DNA of 64,000 bases from Streptomyces paradoxus (GTDB lineage: Bacteria; Actinomycetota; Actinomycetes; Streptomycetales; Streptomycetaceae). The notes beneath the pieces are model-generated. The model ran no database searches, was not told the DNA's origin, and saw only the letters and a list, made by a program, of their open reading frames with translations. How positions within the stretch are numbered: the stretch's first letter is position 1; every line of letters begins with the position of its first letter. The stretch lies in contig NZ_JACHGV010000003.1 of NCBI RefSeq assembly GCF_014202475.1, positions 528,454-592,453 of the forward strand, in the 5' to 3' direction. Shown here one piece after another: positions 8,173-16,815 of this stretch. The translations under genes and the position numbers were made by a program.

Positions 8173-8685
8173 ATGACCGCCGCAGTGACCGCCATGATCA
8201 CCGCCGTCGTGGGCGTCCTCGGAACGCTCTTCGCGCCGGTACTCGGCCAGCGGCTCTCCGCGCGGCAGCGGGACGAGGAGACCCGGGCCGACGAGCGGCG
8301 ACGGCGCTTCGAGGAGCGCAGAGACGCGTACACGGCGATGAACAGGGCCTCGCGCCAGTTCCACACCCTCCTGAAGGACGCCCTGCACCGCATCCGCGAC
8401 GGGGTCTACGGCGACGCCGAGCGCGTTCAGCTCGAAGAGACCCGGCGCGACTACCGGGACCGGTACGCCGAGGCCCAGATGATCGTGCCGGAGCGCATCC
8501 TGGAGGCCTCACGGTCCGTGAACGAGGTCCTCGCCGGCATCGACGCGGTGGTCAAGCGGCTCGACCGCGGGGTGGCCGGGGACGGCGAGAGCGCCGAGGG
8601 CGCTCTCCTCGACCTGAAGGAGGCCGAACCGCGGCTGTCCGCGATGCGCCGGCTGATGCGGGAGGACCTCGGCGTCGTCGACTGA
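8173..8685 (+). CDS. Hypothetical protein with one N-terminal membrane segment and a coiled-coil-like body
   Basis: The ATG at 8173 starts a 170-aa product. Residues 5-25 are hydrophobic (ITAVVGVLGTLFAPVLG) and likely anchor it to the membrane. The rest is highly charged and helical (REQ-rich stretches such as RRRRFEERRDAYTAMN), suggesting a cytoplasmic coiled coil of about 130 residues. Similar short proteins are common in Streptomyces, but I know no function. It starts right after the subtilase terminator and converges on the regulator gene at 8735. Confidence 0.75.
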   Translation: MTAAVTAMITAVVGVLGTLFAPVLGQRLSARQRDEETRADERRRRFEERRDAYTAMNRASRQFHTLLKDALHRIRDGVYGDAERVQLEETRRDYRDRYAEAQMIVPERILEASRSVNEVLAGIDAVVKRLDRGVAGDGESAEGALLDLKEAEPRLSAMRRLMREDLGVVD

Positions 8686-8700
8686 GGCGAAGGTGACCTC

Positions 8701-8750
8701 CGAGGGGGACCCTCCTACTCCGAGGGTGACCCTCTTACTCCGAGGGTGCC
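8701..8750. repeat. 20-bp tandem repeat (2.5 units) at a convergent gene end
   Basis: Units at 8701-8720 and 8721-8740 (CGAGGGTGACCCTCTTACTC, two mismatches) plus a half unit at 8741-8750. Each unit contains a palindrome of the form GAGGG-N3-CCCTC, so the array could form repeated small hairpins acting as a bidirectional terminator. The last unit overlaps the stop codon and last codons of the minus-strand regulator gene, so its C-terminus is built from repeat sequence. Confidence 0.7.
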
Positions 8751-9649
8751 GACGCCCTGGTGCCCGAGCGGGTCGCGTCCGCCCCCCAGCTCGCCAGCAG
8801 GCGCAGCGCCTCCGCCGACGGGGTGCCCGGCTCCGCGTGGTACGTCATCAGGGACTGCTCGCCGTCGTCGACCAGGCGGAACGTCTCGAACGACAGGGTC
8901 AGGTCGCCCACCAGGGGGTGGCGCAGGCGCTTGACGCCGTAGCTCTTCTCCTTGACGTCGTGGGCGGCCCAGAGGCGGCGGAACTCCTCGCTCTTCACCG
9001 ACAGCTCACCGACCAGCGCCGACAGCTGCGGATCGTCCGGGTGGCAGCCCGCGTCCATGCGCAGATAGCCGACGATGTCGGCCGCCTTCTGGTCCCACTC
9101 GACGAACAGCTCGCGGTACTCGGGCCGCAGGAACACCATCCGCGCCCAGTTCCGCTCCTGGGCCGGCTGCTCCGCCCAGTCGCCGAAGAGAGCCGCGGCC
9201 ATCCGGTTCCACGCCAGGATGTCCGAGCGCCGCCCGACGATGTACGCCGGGACGTTGTCGATCGAGTCCAGCAGGTGCCGCAGCGCCGGCCGCACCTGCC
9301 GGCTGCGCGCCACCGGCTTCTTCTTGTGCTGCTTCGGCTTCGCCAGATGCGTCAGATGCGCGTGCTCGGCATCGTTCAGCCGCAGGGCGCGCGCGATCGC
9401 GTCCAGCACCTCCGCCGAGACGTTGCGCCCGTTGCCCTGCTCCAGCCGCGTGTAATACGCCACGGACACCCCGGCCAGCTGCGCCAGCTCCTCGCGGCGC
9501 AGCCCGGGTACCCGGCGCCGCCCGAAGTCGGGCAGCCCCACGTCCTCGGGCTTCAGCCGGGCCCGCCGGGTGCGCAGGAACTCACAGAGCTCGGCGCGCC
9601 GGTCCAGGCCTCCTCCGGCCGTCTGTGCGGGTTCGGGCTGTTCGTCCAT
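8735..9649 (-). CDS. Helix-turn-helix (XRE) regulator with MmyB-like ligand domain
   Basis: This 304-aa DNA-binding regulator starts at ATG 9649. Residues about 20-90 form a Cro/C1-type helix-turn-helix, with [20 protein letters not shown] as the recognition region. Residues about 110-270 resemble the MmyB ligand-binding (PAS-like) domain, recognisable by [16 protein letters not shown]. Family members usually sit divergent to an oxidoreductase gene and control it; here the divergent gene is a zinc alcohol dehydrogenase 181 bp away. The shared intergenic region carries repeated GTACGCAC elements that are plausible binding sites. The ligand is unknown (fatty acids have been proposed for the fold). 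Confidence 0.88.
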   Translation of the reverse strand: MDEQPEPAQTAGGGLDRRAELCEFLRTRRARLKPEDVGLPDFGRRRVPGLRREELAQLAGVSVAYYTRLEQGNGRNVSAEVLDAIARALRLNDAEHAHLTHLAKPKQHKKKPVARSRQVRPALRHLLDSIDNVPAYIVGRRSDILAWNRMAAALFGDWAEQPAQERNWARMVFLRPEYRELFVEWDQKAADIVGYLRMDAGCHPDDPQLSALVGELSVKSEEFRRLWAAHDVKEKSYGVKRLRHPLVGDLTLSFETFRLVDDGEQSLMTYHAEPGTPSAEALRLLASWGADATRSGTRASAPSE

Positions 9650-9669
9650 GCGGTCCAGTATTCACGGTC

Positions 9670-9720
9670 GTACGCACGCGAGCCTGACCCCACCAGTGGT
9701 ACGCACCGTGTGCGTACGCA
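9670..9720. promoter_or_regulatory. Repeated GTACGCAC sites between divergent regulator and dehydrogenase
   Basis: GTACGCAC occurs at 9670-9677 and 9699-9706, and a perfect 10-bp palindrome TGCGTACGCA at 9711-9720. Three related sites within 51 bp of a divergent intergenic region suggest an operator for the MmyB-type regulator. This is inferred from position and repetition only. Confidence 0.45.
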
Positions 9721-9830
9721 AAAGCGTGGTCTGGGTGAGCTTCCGAGGATCGTGCACGCTGGTGATCGTGCCCGGTCAGAAGATCCAGAAGGCAGCCGGG
9801 CACACAACCCCCGCTAGGAGAACCCCCGGC

Positions 9831-10871
9831 ATGACCACTGTTGCTGCGTACGCCGCTCCCGCCCCCAAGGCTCCGCTGGAGCGCACCACCATCGAGCGCC
9901 GCGAGGTCCGCGAGTTCGACGTCCTGATCGACATCAAGTTCGCTGGCATCTGCCACTCGGACATCCACCAGGCCCAGGAGGGCTGGGGCGAGGCGATCTT
10001 CCCGATGGTCCCCGGCCACGAGATAGCCGGTGTCGTCACCGAGGTAGGCCCGGGCGTCACGAAGTTCGCCGTCGGCGACCGCGTGGGCGTCGGATGCATG
10101 GTCGACTCCTGCCGCGAGTGCGAGAACTGCAAGGCCGGCCGCGAGCAGTACTGCGTCAAGGGCAACGTCCCCACGTACAACGGCATCGGCAAGGACGGCG
10201 AGCCCACCTACGGCGGCTACTCGCAGAACGTCGTCGTCGACGAGAACTTTGTCGTCCGCATCCCCGACGGTCTCGCCCTCGACGTCGCGGCCCCGCTGCT
10301 GTGCGCCGGCATCACCCTGTACTCCCCGCTCAGGCGCTTCGGTGCCGGCCCCGGCAAGAAGGTCGCGATCGTCGGCCTGGGCGGCCTCGGCCACATGGGC
10401 GTCAAGATCGCCAACGCCCTCGGTGCCGAGGTGACCGTGCTGTCGCAGTCCCTGCGCAAGCAGGAGGACGGCCTGCGCCTGGGTGCGGCCCACTACTACG
10501 CCACCAGCGACCCGAAGACCTTCGAGGAGCTGGCCGGCACGTTCGACCTGATCGTGTCCACGGTGTCCGCCCCGCTGGACTTCAACGCCTACCTGTCGCT
10601 GCTGAAGACCGAGGGCACGCTGGCGAACGTCGGCGCCCCCGAGGAGCCCGTCTCCCTCAACCTCTTCTCGGTGATCGGCGGCGGCAAGACCCTCGCCGGT
10701 TCCATGATCGGCGGCATCGCGGAGACCCAGGAGATGCTGGACTTCTGCGCCGAGCACGGCCTCGGCGCCGAGATCGAGCTGATCCGCGGTGACCAGATCA
10801 ACGAGGCGTACGAGCGGGTCCAGGCCAGCGACGTGCGCTACCGGTTCGTGATCGACACGGCGACGATCTGA
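9831..10871 (+). CDS. Zinc-dependent alcohol dehydrogenase, cinnamyl-alcohol/YahK type
   Basis: This is an NAD(P)-dependent oxidoreductase of the medium-chain family that interconverts alcohols and aldehydes in the cytoplasm. The 346-aa product starts at ATG 9831 (TAGGAG upstream). Catalytic zinc ligands Cys41 and His63-Glu64 lie in GICHSD and PGHE. The structural zinc is bound by Cys94, Cys97, Cys100 and Cys108. The Rossmann motif is [11 protein letters not shown]. The GICHSDIHQ and Cys-rich loop pattern fits the broad-specificity aldehyde reductases of the CAD/YahK group. It lies divergent to the MmyB-type regulator, which probably controls it, and ends in a clear terminator. Confidence 0.92.
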   Translation: MTTVAAYAAPAPKAPLERTTIERREVREFDVLIDIKFAGICHSDIHQAQEGWGEAIFPMVPGHEIAGVVTEVGPGVTKFAVGDRVGVGCMVDSCRECENCKAGREQYCVKGNVPTYNGIGKDGEPTYGGYSQNVVVDENFVVRIPDGLALDVAAPLLCAGITLYSPLRRFGAGPGKKVAIVGLGGLGHMGVKIANALGAEVTVLSQSLRKQEDGLRLGAAHYYATSDPKTFEELAGTFDLIVSTVSAPLDFNAYLSLLKTEGTLANVGAPEEPVSLNLFSVIGGGKTLAGSMIGGIAETQEMLDFCAEHGLGAEIELIRGDQINEAYERVQASDVRYRFVIDTATI

Positions 10872-10894
10872 CCCCCGGCCTGCTGGAAAGCACC

Positions 10895-10932
10895 CCCTGA
10901 GGGCCCCCGCACGCGTGCCGGGGCCCTCAGGG
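10895..10932 (+). terminator. Intrinsic terminator after the alcohol dehydrogenase gene
   Basis: CCCTGAGGGCCCC (10895-10907) pairs with GGGGCCCTCAGGG (10920-10932), and the loop can itself fold (CGCACGCGTGCC). It lies 24 bp after the stop. Confidence 0.8.
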
Positions 10933-11043
10933 CATTCCTGATGCACGACGGGGCGCACGCGGGGTACACGTCAGGGAGTGCGCTGGGTACACGTGGGGGG
11001 AGTGCACCAGGGGGTCCGCCAGGTACGTCAGGGGAGGCCAGCC

Positions 11044-11427
11044 ATGACCGTGCAGCTGAACCACACCATCGTCGCCGCCCACGACAAGCGCGCCTCGGCC
11101 CGGTTCCTCGCCGACCTCCTGGGGCTCGACGTGAGTCCGCCCTACGGCCCGTTCCTCCCGGTCGAGATCTCCAACGGCGTGACCCTCGACTTCATGGACA
11201 GCCCCGGCGCCATCACGCCGCAGCACTACGCCTTCCTCGTCTCGGAGGACGAGTTCGACGAGATCTTCGGCCGCATCCGGGAAGCCGGCCTGACGTACTG
11301 GGCGGACCCGTTCCACAGCCGTCCCGGCGAGATCAACCACAACGACGGCGGCCGCGGGGCCTACTTCGACGACCCCGACGGCCACCGTCTGGAGATCATC
11401 ACCAGGCCCTACGGCAGCGGCGGCTGA
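11044..11427 (+). CDS. VOC-fold (glyoxalase/dioxygenase-like) protein
   Basis: This 127-aa protein starts at ATG 11044 with a GGGGAGG-like site just upstream. It has the paired beta-alpha-beta modules of the vicinal oxygen chelate fold: an N-terminal module ending LPVEISNGVTLDF and a C-terminal module with YFDDPDGHRLEII, the usual metal-ligand region. His8 and the Glu in HRLEII are plausible metal ligands. The family includes glyoxalases, dioxygenases and antibiotic-binding proteins; this short form gives no substrate clue. The 90 bp upstream contain two copies of GGGTACACGT. Confidence 0.85.
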   Translation: MTVQLNHTIVAAHDKRASARFLADLLGLDVSPPYGPFLPVEISNGVTLDFMDSPGAITPQHYAFLVSEDEFDEIFGRIREAGLTYWADPFHSRPGEINHNDGGRGAYFDDPDGHRLEIITRPYGSGG

Positions 11428-11519
11428 GCGACCCGCACCCCCACGCGTCACATCGTCGTGCCGTCGCACGTCATACCGGCGAAGGCGACATCACACGGCG
11501 AAAGAGCTGGGGAGCAGTC

Positions 11520-12281
11520 ATGACATCACCGATCCTGGTCACCGGCGGCACGGGCACCCTGGGCGGCCACGTCGTCCCGCTGCTGCGCGCCTCCGGCCAC
11601 GACGTGCGCATCCTCACCCGGCACGCCCGCCCCGCCACGGACGGCATCGCGTACGTCACCGGCGACCTGCTGAAGGGCGAGGGCGTCGAGGCCGCCGTCG
11701 ACGGAGTGGGGACCGTGCTGCACCTGGCGGGCGGCCCCAAGGGCGACGACAAGGCGACCCGCACCCTGGTGCGCGCCGCGTCCCGGGCCGGTGTGCGGCA
11801 CCTGCTCTACATCTCCGTCATCGGCGCCGACCGGGTCCCACTGGCCTGGATGCGGACGAAGCTGGAGTCGGAGCGGGCCGTCGCCGGCTCGGGCATCCCC
11901 TGGACGACCCTGCGCGCGGCCCAGTTCCACGACCTGGCGTTCACCATGGTCGAGAAGATGGCGAAGCTGCCGGTCTTCCCGGTCCCCGGCGGCCTCCGGC
12001 TCCAGCCGGTGGACTCGCGCGAGGTCGCCGCCCGCCTCGCGGAACTGGCCCTCGGCGCCCCGTCCGGCCTGGTCCCGGATCTGACCGGGCCGGACGTCCA
12101 CGACCTCGCCGCCCTCGCCCGCCCCTACCTCGGCCTGCGCGGCAGCCGCCGCCCGATGCTGCCGGTGCGCATCCCCGGCAAGGCGGGGCGGGCGTACCGG
12201 GCGGGCGCGAACCTGACGCTGGACGGAGCCGAGACGGGGAAGCGGACGTGGGAGGAGTTCCTCGGGGAGAGGCTGGGCTAA
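11520..12281 (+). CDS. NAD(P)-binding atypical short-chain dehydrogenase (NmrA-like)
   Basis: This 253-aa protein starts at ATG 11520 with GGAG shortly upstream. The N-terminal TGGTGTLGGHV is the glycine-rich dinucleotide site of atypical SDRs such as NmrA and quinone-oxidoreductase-like proteins. LHLAGG and YISVIGADR follow at the usual places of the Rossmann fold. The canonical YxxxK catalytic pair is not obvious, so it may act as a redox sensor or isomerase rather than a classical dehydrogenase. It lies 92 bp after the VOC gene, possibly cotranscribed. Its stop codon overlaps that of a small convergent gene. Confidence 0.85.
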   Translation: MTSPILVTGGTGTLGGHVVPLLRASGHDVRILTRHARPATDGIAYVTGDLLKGEGVEAAVDGVGTVLHLAGGPKGDDKATRTLVRAASRAGVRHLLYISVIGADRVPLAWMRTKLESERAVAGSGIPWTTLRAAQFHDLAFTMVEKMAKLPVFPVPGGLRLQPVDSREVAARLAELALGAPSGLVPDLTGPDVHDLAALARPYLGLRGSRRPMLPVRIPGKAGRAYRAGANLTLDGAETGKRTWEEFLGERLG

Positions 12282-12415
12282 AGGGTGTTGCAGAACAGCA
12301 GCTGCAGCCCGGTCGCCGTCCCGTCCTCCTCGGCCCGCGCCGTGCCCGCTCCGCCCTGGACCGCCCCCGCGAGGGCCAGAGCGATGACCATGATCAGCTG
12401 TAACGCTCGTCTCAT
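12278..12415 (-). CDS. Putative 45-aa secreted peptide
   Basis: On the minus strand an ATG at 12415 opens a 45-codon frame ending at TAG 12278-12280. It has two Arg after Met, a strong hydrophobic core (residues 4-20) and an ideal signal peptidase I site TARA-EEDG at 28/29. The predicted mature peptide is only 17 residues and ends LQLLFCNTL with a single Cys. Codon use is GC3-rich like real genes. The 3' end overlaps the stop codon of the preceding plus-strand gene by 3 bp. No strong ribosome binding site is visible. It may be a small extracellular peptide or a pheromone-like product; the function is unknown. Confidence 0.5.
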   Translation of the reverse strand: MRRALQLIMVIALALAGAVQGGAGTARAEEDGTATGLQLLFCNTL

Positions 12416-12479
12416 AACCATGCGAGGGCGCGTAGGGCGGGAGGAAACGCTTCCGCTGTGAATTGGGCCCTTCGCGGGG

Positions 12480-13181
12480 TCAGGCCTTGGTCAGCGGGGA
12501 GGCTGGTGGCGAAGCCGGTGGTGACGCCGGTCGGGGCTCCTGCCCGCCCATGTCGAGCCGGAACGGCGGGTACTGGTCCGTCAGCAGCGCGGCGTAGGCC
12601 GCCACCCGCGCCGTCCAGCGGGCCAGGCCGATCAGGAAGTCGAAGAGGTGCCGCGGGTAGCGGGCGGTGAACAGCAGGACGACCACGGCCACCAGGGAGA
12701 GGTACGGCATCAGCCCGCCGCCCCGCCAGCCCTCCCCGTCGCCCCAGCCCCAGCCGCCACCGGCGATGATCCCGACGGCGATGTACTGCGGGATCGCCAG
12801 CAGCCACCACTTCACCAGCACCAGTCCGCGCGACAGCCGCTCGGGGTAGGCGACGTCGAAGCGCGCCGGGTAGTCGGGCACGTCGGCGAGGGTGAACGGC
12901 GGGTACCGGTCGGTGCCGAGCGCGGTGTGCGCGTAGTAGCCGACCCGCCAGTTCCAGCGCAGCACGCCGACGCTGAAGTCGAAGAGGGCACGGGGGTAGC
13001 GCGCGGTGAACAGGACGGCGAAGAAGGCGATCACGGTCACGACGGCGAACGCGATCCACAGGAAGAACAGCACGATGTAGTGCGGGATGGCGAGCAGCCA
13101 CTTCACCAGCCACAGCCATCGGGACAACCGGGGATCGACGGACGCTTCCAGACGTACGGGTGACGCGGCGGCAGGAACCAT
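12480..13181 (-). CDS. DUF4389 membrane protein with internal duplication
   Basis: This 233-aa integral membrane protein starts at ATG 13181 with GAGAGGAG about 10 nt upstream; a start 11 codons further up is less likely. It contains two copies of the DUF4389 unit: [15 protein letters not shown], then [13 protein letters not shown], and later [13 protein letters not shown], then [13 protein letters not shown]. Each copy has two membrane segments joined by a cytoplasmic RYP(R)xLFDF stretch and is followed by a YPPF motif. The C-terminus is a Pro/Ala/Ser repeat tail. The family is widespread in actinobacteria with no known function. Confidence 0.88.
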   Translation of the reverse strand: MVPAAASPVRLEASVDPRLSRWLWLVKWLLAIPHYIVLFFLWIAFAVVTVIAFFAVLFTARYPRALFDFSVGVLRWNWRVGYYAHTALGTDRYPPFTLADVPDYPARFDVAYPERLSRGLVLVKWWLLAIPQYIAVGIIAGGGWGWGDGEGWRGGGLMPYLSLVAVVVLLFTARYPRHLFDFLIGLARWTARVAAYAALLTDQYPPFRLDMGGQEPRPASPPASPPASPLTKA

Positions 13182-13222
13182 AAGGCGGCACTCCTCTCGC
13201 CTGCAGACTCGCAAGCGAGGAG

Positions 13223-13247
13223 CGGCCCCGCGACCTGGGCGGGGCCG
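13223..13247 (-). terminator. Hairpin terminator between two minus-strand genes
   Basis: CGGCCCCGC (13223-13231) pairs with GCGGGGCCG (13239-13247) around a 7-nt loop. It lies downstream of the AI-2E-family gene and upstream of the DUF4389 gene, so those two are likely separate transcripts. Confidence 0.65.
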
Positions 13248-13316
13248 TTCGCGCGCCCGGCTTCCGGCCGCCGTCTCCGCTACCGGTTCCGGCCAATGTC
13301 TCCGGCTGCCGGCTGC

Positions 13317-14432
13317 TCAGGACGGGACGACCGCGCCGGCGTCCGGCTCGCCGGTGCTCGCGTCGTCCGCCGGATCGACGAGTTGCTCCCGTATGTAGTT
13401 CCAGACCACCGCGATCAGCGCCGCGATCGGAACGGCGAGCAGGCTGCCGACGATGCCGGCCAGGCTGCCGCCCAGGGTCACCGCCAGCAGCACGACGGCC
13501 GCGTGCAGGCCCAGGCCGCGGCTCTGGATCATGGGCTGGAAGACGTTGCCCTCCAGCTGCTGCACCACGACGATGATCGCCAGCACGATCAGCGCGTCCG
13601 TCAGTCCGTTGGAGACCAGCGCGATGAGCACCGCGACGAACCCGGCGAACAGGGCGCCGATGATCGGCACGAACGCGGAGACGAAGGTCAGCACAGCCAG
13701 CGGAAGCACCAGCGGAACGCCCAGGACCCACAGGCCCAGGCCGATCAGCACGGCGTCGAGCAGGCCTACGGCCGCCTGGGACCGCACGAAGGAGCCCAGG
13801 GTGGCCCAGCCGCGCGTGAACACGGCCGGGACGTCGGTGGCGAGCCGGCCGGGCAGCTGACGGGACAGCCACGGCAGGAACCGCGGGCCGTCCTTGAGGA
13901 AGAAGAACATCAGGAACAGCGCGAGGACGGCGGTGACGACACCGTTGACCACGGTGCTCACGCCCGTGACGACAGCGCCCACCATGCTGCCGACGCCCTC
14001 CTGGGCGCGCGAGACCGCACTGTCGAAGGCCTGGTTGATCTGTGCGTCCCCGATGTTCAGCGGCGGCCCGGCGGCCCACTCGCGCAGCCGCTGGATACCC
14101 TCCACGACACCGTCGGTCAGCTCTCCCGACTGGGACGCCACCGGCACGGCGATCAGTGCGACCACACCGGATGCGACCAGCAGGAACAGCACGGTCACGA
14201 CCGAGGCGGCCAGCGCCGGCGGCCACCCCCGACGGCGCAGGAACCGGGCCACGGGCCAGGTCAGCGTGGTCAGCAACAGCCCGACCACGAGCGGCCACAC
14301 CACCGACCACATCCGGCCCAGCAGCCACAGGGTCACGGCCAGCCCGGCCAACACCAGCAGGAACTCACCGGACACCCGCGCGGATATCCGCAGCGCGGCA
14401 CGGGATCTGTCGGAACTCAGAGGCGCAGTCAC
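13317..14432 (-). CDS. AI-2E/PerM-family transporter
   Basis: This 371-aa polytopic membrane protein has about seven to eight hydrophobic segments: an N-terminal pair (LVLAGLAVTLWLL, VVWPLVVGLLL), one at about 75-97 and a C-terminal cluster. The signatures of the AI-2E exporter family are present: ALFLMFFFLKDGP in the middle, then GALFAGFVAVLIAL and QQLEGNVFQPMIQSRGLGLH. The family was named from TqsA but includes Na+/H+ antiporters and permeases of unknown substrate, so AI-2 export should not be assumed. The start at 14432 is the only good ATG. Confidence 0.9.
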   Translation of the reverse strand: MTAPLSSDRSRAALRISARVSGEFLLVLAGLAVTLWLLGRMWSVVWPLVVGLLLTTLTWPVARFLRRRGWPPALAASVVTVLFLLVASGVVALIAVPVASQSGELTDGVVEGIQRLREWAAGPPLNIGDAQINQAFDSAVSRAQEGVGSMVGAVVTGVSTVVNGVVTAVLALFLMFFFLKDGPRFLPWLSRQLPGRLATDVPAVFTRGWATLGSFVRSQAAVGLLDAVLIGLGLWVLGVPLVLPLAVLTFVSAFVPIIGALFAGFVAVLIALVSNGLTDALIVLAIIVVVQQLEGNVFQPMIQSRGLGLHAAVVLLAVTLGGSLAGIVGSLLAVPIAALIAVVWNYIREQLVDPADDASTGEPDAGAVVPS

Positions 14433-14493
14433 GCAGGCACCTTATTGGCTGCGCGCGCGCCCGCAGCAGCCCCGTCCCTCGAAAGGCGGGCCG

Positions 14494-14832
14494 TCAGCGC
14501 ATGGTGTACCTGCTGAAGATGTGCACCGCCGCCTCGATCCGGGCCCGCGTACGGTCGTCCGGCTCCCCGGTGAGCCGGACGAAGACGACGGACGAGCCCG
14601 GGTCGGCCGCGACCAGCAGGGTCATGGGGGTACGGCCCGACAGCGGGTAGTCGTACCAGCCGCCGGGCTCTTCCACGTCGGTGCCGGGGAGGGCGTTCTC
14701 GACGGCCTGCCAGTCCGAGTCGTCGAAGTCGTAGCCGCAGAACTCCGCGACCGACTCGCAGAACGGCCGCAGACTCTCCTCGAAGATCCAGCCCCCGCCG
14801 AGGCTCGCGGCGGAGCCCGAAGGGTCACCCAC
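14494..14832 (-). CDS. Conserved hypothetical protein coupled to msrA
   Basis: This 112-aa soluble protein is rich in acidic and aromatic residues, with segments [20 protein letters not shown] and [20 protein letters not shown]. It has no signal or membrane segment and no known motif. Its start overlaps the end of msrA by 8 bp, so the two are cotranscribed and probably translationally coupled, downstream of a sigma-R-type promoter. A role in the thiol-stress response is therefore possible but only by association. Confidence 0.75.
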   Translation of the reverse strand: MGDPSGSAASLGGGWIFEESLRPFCESVAEFCGYDFDDSDWQAVENALPGTDVEEPGGWYDYPLSGRTPMTLLVAADPGSSVVFVRLTGEPDDRTRARIEAAVHIFSRYTMR

Positions 14833-15493
14833 CGGCCTTGGCCACGCCGATCGGGCAGGACACCCCCGTGCCGCCGATGCCGCAGTAGCCCGCGGGGTTC
14901 TTGTCCAGGTACTGCTGGTGGTAGTCCTCCGCCGGATAGAAGGGGCGGCCTTCGGTCGGGACGATCTCCGTGGTGATGTCGCCGTAGCCGGAGGACGTGA
15001 GGACCTTCTGGTACGCCTCGCGGGAGGACTTGGCGGTGGCCGCCTGCTCGGGGGTGTGGGTGTAGATCGCCGAGCGGTACTGCGTGCCCACGTCGTTGCC
15101 CTGGCGGAAGCCCTGCGTGGGGTCGTGCGACTCCCAGAACGTCTTGAGGAGACGCTCGTACGAGATCAGTGCCGGGTCGAAGACCACGCGCACGACCTCC
15201 GTGTGGCCGGTCAGCCCCGAGCAGACCTCCTCGTACGTGGGGTGCTCGGTGTGACCGCCCTGGTAGCCGACGAGCGTCGTCCACACACCGGCCGGGAGCT
15301 GCCAGAACTTGCGCTCCGCGCCCCAGAAGCAGCCCAGGCCGAGGTCGGCGGTCTCCAGGCCCTCGGGGTAGGGGCCGAGCAGCGGGTTGCCGAGGACGGT
15401 GTGGCGGTCGGGGACCGTGAACACCGGCTCCGGGCGGCCGGGCAGCGCCTGCTCGGGAGTCGGCAGGAGGGGCGTGCGGTTGTCCAGGAACAT
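14825..15493 (-). CDS. msrA: Peptide methionine sulfoxide reductase MsrA
   Basis: This enzyme reduces the S-epimer of methionine sulfoxide in free and protein-bound form and repairs oxidised proteins in the cytoplasm. The 222-aa product starts at ATG 15493 with GGAGACC upstream. The catalytic Cys55 lies in GCFWGAER. The core motifs [22 protein letters not shown] and [11 protein letters not shown] are intact. The C-terminus ([15 protein letters not shown]) contains two Cys that can act as resolving or recycling residues. A perfect GGAAT-N18-GTT promoter lies about 30 bp upstream, fitting disulfide-stress control by sigma-R. Confidence 0.96.
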   Translation of the reverse strand: MFLDNRTPLLPTPEQALPGRPEPVFTVPDRHTVLGNPLLGPYPEGLETADLGLGCFWGAERKFWQLPAGVWTTLVGYQGGHTEHPTYEEVCSGLTGHTEVVRVVFDPALISYERLLKTFWESHDPTQGFRQGNDVGTQYRSAIYTHTPEQAATAKSSREAYQKVLTSSGYGDITTEIVPTEGRPFYPAEDYHQQYLDKNPAGYCGIGGTGVSCPIGVAKAGG

Positions 15494-15523
15494 GCGGTCT
15501 CCAATCGGGGCGACGCCCTCTGC

Positions 15524-15549
15524 AACGTGCCGGGACCTCCCGGAATTCC
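15524..15549 (-). promoter_or_regulatory. Sigma-R-type (thiol-oxidative stress) promoter of msrA
   Basis: Read on the minus strand, GGAAT (15549-15545) is followed after exactly 18 nt by GTT (15526-15524). GGAAT-N18-GTT is the consensus of the Streptomyces sigma-R regulon. Transcription would start about 20-25 nt before the msrA ATG. Confidence 0.75.
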
Positions 15550-15574
15550 GGTGGGGACCCGGCCCGGGCGGGCG

Positions 15575-16696
15575 TCAGTGCGGCAGGCTCGCCGGGCTGC
15601 CGCCGTTCGCCTCGTAGCCCGCCACCGCCAGCGCCCGGTACACCGCGAACTCCGCCGCCGGGTCGGCGGACAGCGTCCAGGGCAGGGCGCCCACATGGCC
15701 GTCGATGTGGATCAGCTGGTTCATGGCCTCGGACCAGCGCTCGCTGCGGACCAGGAAGAACACCAGCATGTGCCGCACGTGCGCCAGCATCGGGTCGTCC
15801 GGGCGGGCCGAGTGCACCGCGTGCAGCGCGCCGTGTACCGCCTTCGTGACGACCTCGCTCTGCCAGAAGCTCGCGACGAGGGTCACCTCGGGGAGGTGCT
15901 CGAACACCGCGAAGAGGGGCATCGCCGAGAGGAGGGAGCCCTGGGGCGCCCGGGCCGCCGCGGCCTCGGCGAACGAGTAGGCCTCCGCACGGGAGCCGTG
16001 CCACTTCTCGCACCAGTAGTGCAGCGCGGCCAGGTGCGCTCCCATGTGGGCCGGGGCGCGGTCCAGGATCTTCAGCCAGACCTGCTCGAAGTCCTTCTGG
16101 GAGTAGCCGAGACCGCGGGCCACGGACAGCTCGACGATGTAGGGGATCGGGTCGCCGGGGGCGAGCAGCGCCGCCTCGCCGCACGCCGTCCTCGCCTCCT
16201 CCATGATGATCCGGAACTCGTCCGTCCCGGGTGTGGCCGTACGCCAGGCCTGCTGCACCAGGAACTCGGCGTGCACCGCCGCGCCGCCCGCGTCCTTGGG
16301 TGCCTCGGACCGCCACACGCGCAGCCACTGCCCGCCCGGCGTCTCGCTCACCCCGCCGGGCCGCCGCGAGAGCTCCAGCGAGGCGGCGCCCGCGAAGGCC
16401 TGCACGCGCTGCCAGCGCCGCTCGCCCTCCGTTTCCGTGCCCGCCAGGAGCTGCTGCGCGGCGCGGTAGTCCTGCGTGCGCTGCACCACGTCCAGGACGT
16501 CCAGCAGGTCCTGGTCGGGGCCGGGCATGCGGATGTCGAGCTCCTCCTCCAGGACGAAGCCGTAGTTCGCCGGGTCGGCCGCGTCCGGGTGGTCGGGCGA
16601 GACCAGTCCTATCGCCGCGCCGCGCCTGCGCCGCAGGAAGGGGAGCAGCACGAAGCCCAGCATGACCAGCGCGATCAGGACCCAGAGAATCTCCAT
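15575..16696 (-). CDS. Membrane-anchored hypothetical protein with TPR-like helical body
   Basis: This 373-aa protein starts at ATG 16696. Residues 1-20 ([20 protein letters not shown]) form one membrane anchor followed by RRRR, so the body is cytoplasmic. The rest is almost all amphipathic helix with regularly spaced Ala/Leu/Trp/Tyr pairs, resembling TPR-like or DUF4034-like repeats (for example [20 protein letters not shown] and [20 protein letters not shown]). No catalytic motif is visible. It lies upstream of msrA on the same strand, but the sigma-R promoter sits between them. It is divergent to the cystathionine gamma-synthase gene. Confidence 0.75.
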   Translation of the reverse strand: MEILWVLIALVMLGFVLLPFLRRRRGAAIGLVSPDHPDAADPANYGFVLEEELDIRMPGPDQDLLDVLDVVQRTQDYRAAQQLLAGTETEGERRWQRVQAFAGAASLELSRRPGGVSETPGGQWLRVWRSEAPKDAGGAAVHAEFLVQQAWRTATPGTDEFRIIMEEARTACGEAALLAPGDPIPYIVELSVARGLGYSQKDFEQVWLKILDRAPAHMGAHLAALHYWCEKWHGSRAEAYSFAEAAAARAPQGSLLSAMPLFAVFEHLPEVTLVASFWQSEVVTKAVHGALHAVHSARPDDPMLAHVRHMLVFFLVRSERWSEAMNQLIHIDGHVGALPWTLSADPAAEFAVYRALAVAGYEANGGSPASLPH

Positions 16697-16815
16697 GCAA
16701 CAAGCGAACCAGACCGCGCCGACAATTGGCCAACCTGCTCCCCGAACCTGTGGAAAACCCCCGCGTCACGCGGACCCCCGGCACTCTTCGCCCCGGCGCA
16801 CTACCCTCGGTGTTC

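Noticed and set aside
4668..8393. A 1241-codon open frame on the minus strand opposite the subtilase
   Set aside because: It mirrors the subtilase in a fixed frame, is Arg/Gly/Val/Leu-rich with no domain, and arises because GC-rich third positions remove stops from the complementary frame.
10961..11040. Two GGGTACACGT copies upstream of the VOC gene
   Set aside because: Noted as possible regulatory repeats, but not palindromic and too few to support an operator call.
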